Assembly (NCBI RefSeq): GCF_002874775.1
Contig: NZ_CP020991.1
Span: 2,332,451-2,396,450, forward strand
DNA from: Monoglobus pectinilyticus
Lineage (GTDB): Bacteria; Bacillota; Clostridia; Monoglobales; Monoglobaceae
Length of the DNA: 64,000 nt
Reading direction: 5' to 3'
The stretch's first letter is position 1; every line of letters starts with the position of its first letter. Shown here piece by piece: positions 41,901-50,696 of the stretch. The position numbers and the translations under genes are program-made. The notes beneath the pieces are model-generated. The model had not been told where the DNA came from. It searched no databases and worked only from the letters and a program-made list of their open reading frames with translations.

Positions 41901-42167
41901 GTTTCCGTCAGCGCTGAAAGGAATGAATCGTACGTTAAAGAGAATAATGGCAAAATGGATGTATTTGCTATGGAAGATGCAAAAATATATGTTGCTTGGT
42001 ATGATAAGGATGGAGTTTTAATAAATGTTGAGACTTATGATATAACTCAGAATGAGGAAATGGAGTTTGACTTGCCAAAATTGACTAACGGTGTTTCAGA
42101 GAAAGCGGAAGTTTTCCTTTGGAATAATAATCAGGAGCCGTTATGTGAGCAGTTGACTGTAGAGTAA
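38928..42167 (+). CDS. Secreted multidomain pectate lyase (PL1-type)
   Basis: 1079 aa. The frame reaches back to 38847, but ATG 38928 is chosen because CGGAGGA (38914-38920) precedes it and a signal peptide follows at once (about residues 10-36, ending VTVSAEE). The beta-helix lyase domain spans about 40-430 with FPGAVGGGKYTTGARG, NVIIRYLRVRPTDKNGGEPD, HCSLSWSVDELITLY and the basic SPRLDRELGS, as in bacterial PL1 enzymes. Two beta-sandwich modules follow (about 600-780 and 790-1000), probably carbohydrate-binding. It cleaves polygalacturonate outside the cell by beta-elimination. Confidence 0.9.
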   Translation: MFVGKLKRRIVKSVLGLLAIICVVSVMAMSVTVSAEENLLAFPGAVGGGKYTTGARGDSNISVYHVTNLNKSGAGSFADAVSQSGRIIVFDVSGTIEISGTLKIKKSNLTILGQTAPGDGVTISGGDLLLDSGVENVIIRYLRVRPTDKNGGEPDGLGGRYNKNIIFDHCSLSWSVDELITLYAGSTEDTKNQTGRNITVQNIIASESLAMSSHVKGKHGYGGIIGGTNYTFYNNLMAHHDSRSPRLDRELGSTDIANNIIYNWGQTNSLYGAESYSIHNKTQTPSNVNIVSNYYMYGPSTKSNLRTRIFDVSNDAKVKPYSNFYVNGNYVFGSQLVTADNKKGLNNSSLATVLESPVDMGEYSVPYSTPEEAYDKILSDAGASLPKRDAIDARIVDDVKHQTGRIINNADEIAGLIPTEEIHRTFEIPEDWKAENNMGSASETDIVENGKYKGYTWIEAYVNDWTAKASKPANPEIVVMSPAIASVNKTVNGLTVNNGNWTVVEDTETVNYHAAATPVQGTEITKFELYDKNQLLKTYNSAEINDDISLEPGVHHLTSRAYNSNGEKTQSTTAIVYVVGTAEPGSFSYTQIGKNCSFNNLASATMDNNGVYTISGSGQITTNSSDKCAYMYKEVKGDFDIIVKVKEIPKFENKQVSGIMLRESLEPNSRMLMLADGWEKYGENVSVFVRNKAGSSSTRSYFKNASGSELVNGDKYDTGAAEYHLPKYLRMKRSGDKLTMSVSDSGIDFTDNPRQPMSFTIDGLSDTVYLGIANDSAQGTSVKEYYSMAKYSDISINGVSDVQSQESKVPFLDEEFDLNNWYGEYVFNDDKRSEPISGNSGYLLSTWSNANRNFTAQSKGIVTASFDFLEYGDNNKIGSAEFILRGTNADNELKEMIKVIAERDQTFKIGDKSIGDLVLDMDVWYNVSIELNFFTGKAKVSVYPYTEYDSAEGKYIISENGAEAETDFDKSYLLRGIRFVRNGGTMKYYDNVSVSAERNESYVKENNGKMDVFAMEDAKIYVAWYDKDGVLINVETYDITQNEEMEFDLPKLTNGVSEKAEVFLWNNNQEPLCEQLTVE

Positions 42168-42201
42168 GTAATATAATATTTATAGAATTGAAGTGCTGAT
42201 A

Positions 42202-42825
42202 ATGAAAACTAAGTTAAAAATTTGTGCTGCTGCACTGCTGGCGTCGGTTGCGATAGGCGCAACAGTATATGCCGCTAATTTGACAAAGAAAATAGACGTC
42301 CTTTATGATGATATAAGAATATCGTCAAATAATATTGAGTTTATGCCGGTTGATGAGCAGGGTAGTCAGGTGGAACCTTTTATTTATGAGGGAACCACAT
42401 ATCTGCCGGTTCGCGCTGTTTCGGAAGCTTTAGGTAAAAATGTTTCATGGGACAGTGAGACAAAAACTGTTATGGTAACTGATAATGAAGATATTGAATA
42501 TTCTAAAATAGCAATCAGAAACTTTTTTAAATTGTTTTCTGAAAAACGGTATGATGATATGAAAAATTTTACTTCAGGCTCAGTTGCCGGATATGAGTTT
42601 TCAGAAGGAGTTTTCGGAATGAAGGAAGCTTCTTTGGACGGTATAATTTATGCAGGAAATAAAGAACTTGAAAATGAAAATAAATTTGCTTTTATTTGTC
42701 ATTTTAATATGACGCCTGCTGAGAAATCAGTATATGGCAGCAGTGAAAGGGAAATCGGATTTTTTGTAGAGGTATTAAAAGACAGAGATGAATATAAAAT
42801 AAATGATTTTTATACCGGTCTGTAA
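42202..42825 (+). CDS. Secreted stalk-domain protein
   Basis: 207 aa from ATG 42202 (a GTG at 42193 is less likely). The signal peptide reads KICAAALLASVAIGATVYA (about 6-24). A stalk/copper-amine-oxidase N-like unit follows (about 38-95: IYEGTTYLPVRAVSEALGKN, then VSWDSETKTVMV). The remaining ~110 residues form an unassigned NTF2-like or DUF region (NFFKLFSEKRYDDMKNF). It follows the pectate lyase by 34 bp, so it may be co-expressed and help anchor or display secreted enzymes; that role is inference. Confidence 0.78.
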   Translation: MKTKLKICAAALLASVAIGATVYAANLTKKIDVLYDDIRISSNNIEFMPVDEQGSQVEPFIYEGTTYLPVRAVSEALGKNVSWDSETKTVMVTDNEDIEYSKIAIRNFFKLFSEKRYDDMKNFTSGSVAGYEFSEGVFGMKEASLDGIIYAGNKELENENKFAFICHFNMTPAEKSVYGSSEREIGFFVEVLKDRDEYKINDFYTGL

Positions 42826-42847
42826 TTTAGAAAGATATAATAAACAA

Positions 42848-42879
42848 AGCCGCGCGGATAAGTTTCGTGCGGTTTTTTT
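42848..42879 (+). terminator. Terminator after the pectate lyase operon
   Basis: CCGCGCG (42850-42856) pairs with CGTGCGG (42866-42872), one wobble, followed by T7. Confidence 0.85.
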
Positions 42880-43307
42880 AATATTTTTTGTTTAAATTAT
42901 TGAGTATTATAAGAAAAGCGTACGTTTAACAAATTTAATACAGGCGATGATAATTTATTATTGTTATCGTGTCCGTACTGCAGTTTAGTTAATATATAGT
43001 TGGTAATCAAAATTTATTCGAACCGATTAATATGCTGCAGTCTGTATCACAGAATAACATATTTTATTATATTGAATATTAATGTTTCTTAAATCGTTAC
43101 AAATGAATCAGACCATTATTTAAAATTGCATAGTATAATCAAGATAAAACACTAATATCTTGATTTATTAATATTTTAATACCAAACTTAATTATTAATT
43201 TATATTTTGAATTTAAGTAAGATTGTTCAATAATAAATGAATCGAATTTTATATAATACAGGGAGCCATTTCTTGTAAATATTCTTGTTATATTTTCTTT
43301 TGCTTGC
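42880..43307 (+). other. AT-rich intergenic region
   Basis: About 430 bp without an ORF, repeat or convincing hairpin; the bioY operator begins at its right end. Confidence 0.5.
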
Positions 43308-43341
43308 ATTGTCAACTAATAGCAAATTTATGGTTGACAAT
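43308..43341 (+). promoter_or_regulatory. BirA-type operator over the bioY promoter
   Basis: A perfect inverted repeat ATTGTCAAC (43308-43316) and GTTGACAAT (43333-43341) is separated by 16 bp. Arm sequence and spacing fit the BirA operator (GTTAAC-type half sites 14-16 bp apart). The right arm covers the -35 hexamer, so binding would block transcription when biotin is plentiful. Confidence 0.8.
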
Positions 43342-43362
43342 AATTCTTGAGTATGTTATAAT
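43334..43362 (+). promoter_or_regulatory. Promoter of bioY
   Basis: Perfect TTGACA (43334-43339), 17-bp spacer, TATAAT (43357-43362). Confidence 0.85.
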
Positions 43363-43389
43363 TTGGAAAACATTTAAGGAGGAAGTAAT

Positions 43390-43962
43390 ATGAAAAGTAA
43401 CACATTAACTATTAGAAAAATGACGTTTTGCGCAATATTTACAGCGCTGATTGCGGTAGGAGCTTTTATAAAAATTCCGGTGCCGCCAATACCGTTTACA
43501 CTTCAAACAATGTTCGTAGTTCTTGCCGGACTAATGCTTGGCGGGAATATGGGCGGCATCAGTGCTTTGTTATATATGATTTTAGGTCTTATAGGAATCC
43601 CGATTTTTACCGGTGGCGGTGGAATAGGTTATGTTCTTAAACCTACGTTTGGCTACATAATTGGATTTTGTGTTGGCGCATATGCAATTGGAAAAATCAG
43701 TTATAAAAATGGTAAGCTGGGCGGATATGCCAGAATGTTCTGCGGAGTTTTAGCCGGATTGGGAATTATATATGGCTTTGGTATAATCTACTATTACTTT
43801 ATAACAAATTTTGTTACTTCAAGTTATCCGGGCTTTTGGTTTATGATACTGCATTGTTTCCTTATGACAATTCCCGGTGATTTAATTACTTGTGCTTTAG
43901 CTTGTTTGCTGGCAAAGAGAGTGCATCCGGTTACCGGCAGATACATATATAAAAATGCTTAA
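43390..43962 (+). CDS. bioY: BioY biotin transporter substrate-binding subunit
   Basis: 190 aa with about six membrane segments. Characteristic features are FIKIPVPPIPFTLQTMFVVL (about 26-45), LGGNMGGISALLYMILGLIG, and GGGGIGYVLKPTFGYIIGF (about 76-94). BioY is the S component of ECF-type biotin importers; the shared EcfA/T module is not in this window. The AAGGAGG site and the BirA-type operator support biotin-controlled expression and suggest that the organism scavenges biotin. Confidence 0.95.
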   Translation: MKSNTLTIRKMTFCAIFTALIAVGAFIKIPVPPIPFTLQTMFVVLAGLMLGGNMGGISALLYMILGLIGIPIFTGGGGIGYVLKPTFGYIIGFCVGAYAIGKISYKNGKLGGYARMFCGVLAGLGIIYGFGIIYYYFITNFVTSSYPGFWFMILHCFLMTIPGDLITCALACLLAKRVHPVTGRYIYKNA

Positions 43963-43993
43963 CTTAAAAATTATCACAATTAAATAAAACTAA

Positions 43994-44026
43994 GGCTTGT
44001 GGAATATAACCCATGAGCCATTTTTT
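43994..44026 (+). terminator. Terminator of bioY
   Basis: GGCTTGTGG (43994-44002) pairs with CCATGAGCC (44011-44019), two wobbles, followed by ATTTTTT. Confidence 0.75.
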
Positions 44027-44391
44027 AATAATTAAAAAGCATATAAAAATTTATTTATTAGACCGATAAAATATACGTTTTTTCGGAAGTTTTACAAGTA
44101 AAAAAATGGTAGCTATAAATTTTTTCTTTAATTTTTTTATTGTGATTTTACACAGAAAATTTGTCAATTTTTTGGTTATTTTAACATAAGTTAAAAAATT
44201 ATGTAGAATGTTAAAATTTTATCAGTCTGACTCTTGACATTAAAAAATATCATGATATTATTATATTTGGATTTCACTGGTTGTTTGAAATATATTATTA
44301 AATTATATTTTTGATACAAACTGTGAATGTAAAACATAGAAAATAACTGAAAAACAATTACTTATTATAAAGACATTTTAGGAGGTATAAT
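44027..44391 (+). other. Upstream region of phosphoketolase
   Basis: A/T-rich, no ORF. It holds one promoter and a leader of about 125 nt; no clear hairpin is visible in the leader. Confidence 0.5.
44234..44261 (+). promoter_or_regulatory. Promoter of phosphoketolase
   Basis: TTGACA (44234-44239), 16-bp spacer, TATTAT (44256-44261). Confidence 0.65.
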
Positions 44392-46764
44392 ATGTCTAAC
44401 ACAAAAGAGTGCGATAAGTTCCTTTCACAAGAGTATTTGGAAAAGATGGACGCTTATTGGCGCGCAACAAACTATTTGGCCGCAGGTCAGCTTTATCTTC
44501 TTGATAACCCTCTTCTCCGCGAGCCGCTTACAATGGAACACATAAAGAAAAAAATAGTAGGTCACTGGGGTACTGTTCCGGGTCAAAACTTTGTTTATAC
44601 TCATTTAAACCGAGTTATTAAAAAGTATGATCTTGATATGATTTATATTTCAGGACCTGGACACGGCGGTAACTTTATGGTTGCCAATACATATCTTGAA
44701 GGTTCTTACAGCGAAATTTATCCAAATATCAGCCGTGATACTGAAGGAATGCAGAAATTGTTTAAACAGTTCTCTTTCCCGGGCGGTATATCCAGCCATG
44801 TTGCTCCTGAAACTCCTGGATCAATCAATGAGGGCGGAGAGCTTGGATATTCACTGGCTCATAGCTTTGGAGCTGTTTTTGATAATCCTGATTTAATTAC
44901 CGCTTGTGTAGTTGGAGACGGTGAGGCCGAAACAGGACCTTTGGCAACTGCATGGCAGTCAAATAAGTTCTTGAATCCTGTTACAGACGGTGCAGTTCTG
45001 CCTATTATGCACCTTAACGGATATAAGATCAGCAACCCGACTATTTTCTCACGTATTTCACATGAGGAAATACAAAAGTTCTTCGAAGGCTGCGGTTGGA
45101 AACCGATTTTTGTTGAGGGCGACGACCCGATGACAATGCACAAGCTTATGGCTGAGGCTCTTGATTCTGCAATTGAAGAGATAAAAGAAATACAAAAGAA
45201 TGCAAGAGAAAATAATGACAGCACGCGTCCGATTTGGCCTATGATAGTTCTTAGAACTCCTAAGGGCTGGACTGGACCGAAAGAGGTTGACGGACAGAAG
45301 ATTGAAGGTTCGTTCCGTGCGCATCAGGTTCCAATCACTATGGAGAAACCTGAACATCTTGATCTTCTTAAAGAATGGCTTCTCAGCTATAAGCCGGAAG
45401 AACTCTTTGATGAAAACGGACGTCTTATACCCGAACTAGAGGAACTTACTCCGGACGGTGACAGACGTATGGGAGCAAACCCGCATGCTAACGGCGGTTT
45501 ATTGCTGCGTGACCTTCGTATGCCTGATTTCAGAGAATATGCTTTTGATGTTCCAAAACCGGGCGCTGTAGAAGCTCAGGATATGATAGAACTCGGAAAG
45601 TTTGTTCGTGATATATTTAAACTCAATGAAGACAGTAAAAACTTCCGTATTTTTGGCCCTGATGAAACAATGTCAAACCGTCTTGGCGCTGTGTTTGAGG
45701 AGACGAACCGTGACTGGAATGCTGAAAAGCTGGAATCTGACGAGTTCCTGGCAAGCAACGGAAGAGTTATGGACTCAATGCTCAGCGAGCACATGTGTGA
45801 AGGCTGGCTTGAAGGATATTTGCTCACCGGACGTCATGGATTCTTTGCAAGCTATGAAGCGTTTATAAGAATAGTTGATTCGATGTTCTCACAGCACGCT
45901 AAATGGCTGAAGGTTACATCTGAGCTTCCGTGGAGACAGAAGATTGCGTCTCTTAACTATATCTTGTCATCAAACGTTTGGCAGCAGGATCACAATGGAT
46001 TTACTCATCAGGATCCGGGATTTTTGGACCATGTTACGAATAAAAAGGCTGACGTTGTACGCATGTATCTCCCGCCGGATACAAACTGCCTGCTTTCATG
46101 TTTTGACCACTGTATCAGAAGCCGTAATTATGTAAACGTTATGGTAACGTCAAAGCATCCTCGTCCGCAGTGGCTCACTATGGACCAGGCTGTTAAGCAT
46201 TGTACACAGGGTATCGGCATTTGGGACTGGGCAAGCAACGAGCAGGGGGACGAACCTGACGTTGTTATCGCATGCTGTGGTGATACACCGACTTTGGAAG
46301 CTTTAGCCGCAGTGACAATACTCCGTGAGAATATGCCGGAAATAAAGATTAGATTTATTAATGTTGTTGACTTGATGAAGCTTCAGTCACATGATAAACA
46401 TCCTCATGGATTGACAGATACAGAGTTTGATACATTGTTTACAAAGGATAAGCCGATAATATTCGCTTTCCATGGATATCCGACTCTTATCCATGAGCTG
46501 CTTTATCATCGCCGCAACCGTGACTTATATGTTTGCGGATATCAGGAGGAAGGAACAATCACAACTCCGTTTGATATGCGCGTTCAAAATGAAATCGACA
46601 GATTCCATTTGGTTCAGCAGGTAATTTATCATCTGCCTCAGCTTGGCAACAGAGGAGCTTACTTGGTTCAGAAGATGAATGATAAAATTGTTGAACACAA
46701 GCAGTACATTGCAGAATACGGTGAAGATTTACCGGAAATCAGAGACTGGAAATGGTCTGAATAA
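44392..46764 (+). CDS. xfp: Xylulose-5-P/fructose-6-P phosphoketolase
   Basis: 790 aa, normal for the family. The family opening [20 protein letters not shown] (about 24-43), SGPGHGG, the TPP-binding GDGEAETGP (about 181-189) and [11 protein letters not shown] (about 204-214) are all present. It splits xylulose-5-P (and often fructose-6-P) with phosphate into acetyl-P and a shorter sugar phosphate, giving a low-cost route to ATP/acetate from pentoses. This suits an organism that releases arabinose from pectin, and a GH51 arabinofuranosidase gene lies next to it. AGGAGG precedes the ATG; monocistronic. Confidence 0.97.
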   Translation: MSNTKECDKFLSQEYLEKMDAYWRATNYLAAGQLYLLDNPLLREPLTMEHIKKKIVGHWGTVPGQNFVYTHLNRVIKKYDLDMIYISGPGHGGNFMVANTYLEGSYSEIYPNISRDTEGMQKLFKQFSFPGGISSHVAPETPGSINEGGELGYSLAHSFGAVFDNPDLITACVVGDGEAETGPLATAWQSNKFLNPVTDGAVLPIMHLNGYKISNPTIFSRISHEEIQKFFEGCGWKPIFVEGDDPMTMHKLMAEALDSAIEEIKEIQKNARENNDSTRPIWPMIVLRTPKGWTGPKEVDGQKIEGSFRAHQVPITMEKPEHLDLLKEWLLSYKPEELFDENGRLIPELEELTPDGDRRMGANPHANGGLLLRDLRMPDFREYAFDVPKPGAVEAQDMIELGKFVRDIFKLNEDSKNFRIFGPDETMSNRLGAVFEETNRDWNAEKLESDEFLASNGRVMDSMLSEHMCEGWLEGYLLTGRHGFFASYEAFIRIVDSMFSQHAKWLKVTSELPWRQKIASLNYILSSNVWQQDHNGFTHQDPGFLDHVTNKKADVVRMYLPPDTNCLLSCFDHCIRSRNYVNVMVTSKHPRPQWLTMDQAVKHCTQGIGIWDWASNEQGDEPDVVIACCGDTPTLEALAAVTILRENMPEIKIRFINVVDLMKLQSHDKHPHGLTDTEFDTLFTKDKPIIFAFHGYPTLIHELLYHRRNRDLYVCGYQEEGTITTPFDMRVQNEIDRFHLVQQVIYHLPQLGNRGAYLVQKMNDKIVEHKQYIAEYGEDLPEIRDWKWSE

Positions 46765-46777
46765 AATTTATAAGTTG

Positions 46778-46812
46778 AAATAAAGGCTGGATATTCCGGC
46801 CTTTATTTTTTT
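46778..46812 (+). terminator. Terminator of phosphoketolase
   Basis: AAATAAAGGC (46778-46787) pairs with GCCTTTATTT (46799-46808) and is followed by T's. Confidence 0.85.
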
Positions 46813-46991
46813 GTAATCGGAAATAACTCTGGCAGCATATTTGAAGCTTAATGAGCTTTACAATTATAAGAAGATAAGTTACTTGTAAGTATAAAATATT
46901 AAGATTATTTTGATGTTTAAAAATATTTTGTTTTAAGTTATTGAATTTATAGTATAAATCAAGTATACTCATATCAAGGGAGGAAAAATAG

Positions 46992-48962
46992 ATGACGGAC
47001 AATAATTTTAAGATAAATATTACTTCTGAAAAAGGCGTTAATATTCAACCCAACATGTATGGATTATTTTTTGAAGATATTAACTATGCGGCAGACGGCG
47101 GAATATATGCCGAAATGATAGAAAACCGTTCTTTTGAACAGATAATGCACAACGACTGTGATGGAGGTACAAAGGAAACTTATAGAAGCCCAGGATATGC
47201 CTGGAGCGCTGTCGACGGCGTTATGCATTACAAGACAGAGAATGGGTTAAATGAAATAAACCCTCATTACCTTGAGTTTTCCGGACGCAAGTTTAAGAAT
47301 AAGGCCTATGAAGGTATGTATGTTGAAGCCGGAAAAAGTTATAAAGTATCATTCTACGCCAAAGCAGACACATATAATGGAACGGTATCTGCTTCGGCGG
47401 TAAATAATGGAATTGTTGCTTTCAGTGGAATAATAGCAGAGAGCGTCACAGGTGAATGGAAGAAGTACGAATCAATATTGACTGCGGAAGTCAGTATACG
47501 ATATGGTGACTTTGTGATTTCTTTAGAAGATGTCGGAACGGTTTGCTTTGACATGATTTCTGTAATCCCTTGTGACGCTGTGTGCGGAGTGTTCAGGCGT
47601 GACCTGGCGGAAATGCTTAAAGAGATGAAGCCGGGGTTTCTCAGGTTTCCAGGAGGCTGTGTTATAGAGGGATGGGATATTGAAAATCGGTATCAATGGA
47701 AACATACAGTAGGTCCTGCTCAGGAGCGAACTCAAAATTGGAATAGGTGGGCTGTATCTAAACGGCCAAAATATTTAGATTATAATCAAACATATGGTCT
47801 TGGATTTTATGAATATTTTCTGATGTGTGAGTATCTTGAGTGCGACCCTTTGCCTGTTTTAAATGTTGGGCTTTCGTGTCAATATCAGGGAAAAGAAACG
47901 GTTCCGGTTTATGCTGAGGATTCTGAGAAAGATATAGGTGTGGAGATAAACGGTGTTACGTATTCAACGGAATTTTATCAATATATACAAGACGCTCTTG
48001 ACCTTATTGAGTTCTGCAACGGCGATGAAAGCACGCTATGGGGCGGATTGCGAAGTTCAATGGGACACATTAAACCGTTTAACCTTACATTGCTGGGTGT
48101 GGGAAATGAACAGTGGGAAGCTGACGGGAATCAGTGGTATGAGAGATATGAGGAGTTTGAGAAAGTTATACATTCCGTGTATCCGGATATAAAAATTATA
48201 TCAAGTGCAGGACCAAGCCCGGATGGAGATAATTTTGACAGCGCATGGAAACGTATAAAAATGAATATGGCTGAAAATACCGGATTCACATATGCGGTTG
48301 ACGAACACTTTTACAAACCCGGGGAATGGTTTTTAAATAATGATTTAAGATACGATGGTTATGATAGGTCAATAAAAGTTTTTGCCGGAGAGTATGCGGC
48401 AAAGCAAGATGGGAACACACTATATTCTGCTGTGACGGAAGCGGCGTTTATGACAGGTCTGGAGAGAAATGCAGACGTTGTATATATGGCAAGCTATGCG
48501 CCGCTGTTTTGCCGCATAAATTATATGCAGTGGGAAACAAATATGATTTGGTTTAATGACATGACTTGTTATGGAACCCCCAATTATTATGTTCAAAGCA
48601 TGTATATGAACAACAGCGGAGATTATACTTTGAAATACAGTATAACCGGCAGTAATGATAAAAATTATTTATCTGTATGTTATGATAAAAATAGTAATGA
48701 TATAATAGTAAAAATTGCAAATCCGGCTGAAAGGGATATTAGTGTGGTTTTGGATTTAAGTTCTTTCACCGAAACTACAGAATTTGAAAACTACGCTCAT
48801 ATTGAAATTCTCACCGGAGAAAGCGTCGGTTCCGAAAACTCAATTGATAATCCCCAAAATATAGCTCCAAAGCGTTCAGAAATAATATTGAATGATAATA
48901 TAAAAATTCCATCTTTGTCATTTGCAGTAATACGAATACATATTTTAAATCAATATTTATAA
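46992..48962 (+). CDS. Alpha-L-arabinofuranosidase, GH51 family
   Basis: 656 aa, intracellular (no signal peptide). A start segment MYGLFFEDINYAADGGIYAE (about 23-42) is typical of GH51. A beta-sandwich insert (about 85-195) precedes the (beta/alpha)8 domain with FLRFPGGCVIEGWD, the acid/base Glu in GVGNEQW (about 373) and the nucleophile Glu in VFAGEYAAK (about 468). It removes terminal arabinofuranose from imported arabinan or RG-I side-chain oligosaccharides. GGGAGG precedes the ATG. Confidence 0.93.
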   Translation: MTDNNFKINITSEKGVNIQPNMYGLFFEDINYAADGGIYAEMIENRSFEQIMHNDCDGGTKETYRSPGYAWSAVDGVMHYKTENGLNEINPHYLEFSGRKFKNKAYEGMYVEAGKSYKVSFYAKADTYNGTVSASAVNNGIVAFSGIIAESVTGEWKKYESILTAEVSIRYGDFVISLEDVGTVCFDMISVIPCDAVCGVFRRDLAEMLKEMKPGFLRFPGGCVIEGWDIENRYQWKHTVGPAQERTQNWNRWAVSKRPKYLDYNQTYGLGFYEYFLMCEYLECDPLPVLNVGLSCQYQGKETVPVYAEDSEKDIGVEINGVTYSTEFYQYIQDALDLIEFCNGDESTLWGGLRSSMGHIKPFNLTLLGVGNEQWEADGNQWYERYEEFEKVIHSVYPDIKIISSAGPSPDGDNFDSAWKRIKMNMAENTGFTYAVDEHFYKPGEWFLNNDLRYDGYDRSIKVFAGEYAAKQDGNTLYSAVTEAAFMTGLERNADVVYMASYAPLFCRINYMQWETNMIWFNDMTCYGTPNYYVQSMYMNNSGDYTLKYSITGSNDKNYLSVCYDKNSNDIIVKIANPAERDISVVLDLSSFTETTEFENYAHIEILTGESVGSENSIDNPQNIAPKRSEIILNDNIKIPSLSFAVIRIHILNQYL

Positions 48963-49640
48963 TAAAAAGTTTTTTAACTGTTTCGTTTTATGCTGAAAAG
49001 ATAATAAAAATTTTAGACTGAAAAAATATGGATGTTTTAAGATTAAAATATTCTACAGGTGTTTTATCAACGTATAGAGAATTGGATTATGAAAAATCTG
49101 AATATTCTATAACTTTTAATAAAATAATTTATTTGATTTCTGATTAATATGTATATTAGATTTAATCAGTGCGTGTTCAGACGAGAGCTCACCTAACGCG
49201 GCGCGTTTTACGCGCCCTGCCGAAGTTCACTGATGCAATATTTAAATAGTAAATAAAGTCACAGGTTTATAATTAAAAATATTTTTTATACTAATTTAAA
49301 TTTGTTGTACAAATAATGATTTGATTCTGTGACTTTTAACTGAAATATGTACCGGTTATGTATATTGCATTATATATAACTAGTATAAAATTGTAATATG
49401 TATTTATAAAGTTTGACCGCATTATGAGCATCCCAAATAATGACATTATTAGTAATGATAAAATGAGCTGATCTGTATAATACCCATCTTATAGGTTGGA
49501 GAATAGTTACAGCTTAGTCAAAGTTTCTAAAATAATGACATTAATTAATTCAATCATAAAGTTATAGCAATTTAATTTGAAAGCCATATATAATAGGTTT
49601 AATAAATTATTGAGTATATATAAAATAAGGAGAAAATAAA
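48963..49640 (+). other. Intergenic region containing repeat copy E
   Basis: No ORF of interest. Apart from the structured repeat at 49164-49240 it is A/T-rich, and I see no convincing terminator after the GH51 gene. Confidence 0.5.
49164..49240 (-). repeat. Dispersed structured repeat, short copy E
   Basis: On the minus strand: GTGAACTTCGGCAGGG, a perfect hairpin GGCGCGT-AAA-ACGCGCC (49216-49200), then GCGTTAGGTGAGCTCTCGTC. Same block order as copy D (36018) and the left end of copies A-C, but a different stem sequence. Confidence 0.75.
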
Positions 49641-50684
49641 ATGTTTAAAGTTAAAAAAGCTGTTAGAGAAGAGATTTTCGGTGATGACCGTGAGTTTGAC
49701 AGCCCGCATGCGCCGACGGTACTGCCGCTTAAAAATAACGACGTGCTTGCGGCATGGTTTGGAGGCAGGTTTGAAAAGGACCCGGATACTGCTATTTGGA
49801 CTGCAAAGAGATTAAACGGCGTGTGGCAGAAACCTAAAAAGACTGTGGATGTTATGAATATTGCTGCTTGGAATCCTGTGCTTTTTAGACTCAATAATGA
49901 TAGAATTATTTTATATTTTAAATTAGGTCCTGAAATCCCAAAATGGCACACTGAATACGTATATTCAGATGATGAGGGCAAGACTTGGAGCAGCCCGAAA
50001 GAACTCGTAAAAGGAGATATAGGCGGACGAGGTCCTGTTAAAAATAAGCCTATATATTTGTCAGATAACAAGACTATTCTTGCGCCTGCTTCGCTTGAGG
50101 GGGATTCTTGGAACTCGTTTGCAGACATTTCGGATGATAATGGTGAAACATGGGAAATGAGCGAGTTTGTTCCTATCCGCAGAATAAATCCAAATGAGCG
50201 GAGAATTCGTGACAGGGTATATAACAAGACTTTTTGTTTTGGAAAAGGTATTATTCAGCCAACCATTTGGGAAGATGACGAAAATATTGTACATATGCTC
50301 TTTAGGAGCACAAGTTCAAGGATTTTTAAAAGCGATTCGTATGATATGGGGAGAACATGGAACTTAGCTTATGACACGGGGCTTCCTAACAACAATAGCG
50401 GTATTGACGCTGTTAAACTTCCGAATGGAACTTTAGTTCTTGCATATAACCCTAGGGAAAATATACCGGGAATGACAAAAGGCGCAAGAACGCCTATTAT
50501 ATTATCATATTCAGACGATAACGGAAGCAGCTGGAAAGAACTTTATATTCTTGAAAATTGCGACGGTGCATTTGCGTATCCGTCAATTGTTTGCGATGGA
50601 AATGATAAAATCTATGTTGTATATAGTGAAAACCGGGAGAAGATTATTTTTTGGAATATTGAATACGAAGAGACAGTCAACTAA
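49641..50684 (+). CDS. Sialidase-fold (BNR/Asp-box) glycoside hydrolase-like protein
   Basis: 347 aa, no signal peptide. A six-bladed propeller is suggested by Asp-box repeats SDDEGKTWSS (about 114), SDDNGETWEM (about 166), SYDMGRTWNL (about 233) and SDDNGSSWKE (about 291). The start DSPHAPTVLPLKNNDVLAAW is typical of BNR_2-type exo-enzymes. True sialidase Arg-triad positions cannot be confirmed by eye. It is 12 bp from a GH106 gene, so a role on rhamnose- or uronate-containing pectin oligosaccharides is more likely than on sialic acid. Confidence 0.75.
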   Translation: MFKVKKAVREEIFGDDREFDSPHAPTVLPLKNNDVLAAWFGGRFEKDPDTAIWTAKRLNGVWQKPKKTVDVMNIAAWNPVLFRLNNDRIILYFKLGPEIPKWHTEYVYSDDEGKTWSSPKELVKGDIGGRGPVKNKPIYLSDNKTILAPASLEGDSWNSFADISDDNGETWEMSEFVPIRRINPNERRIRDRVYNKTFCFGKGIIQPTIWEDDENIVHMLFRSTSSRIFKSDSYDMGRTWNLAYDTGLPNNNSGIDAVKLPNGTLVLAYNPRENIPGMTKGARTPIILSYSDDNGSSWKELYILENCDGAFAYPSIVCDGNDKIYVVYSENREKIIFWNIEYEETVN

Positions 50685-50696
50685 TCGGAGGCAGCT

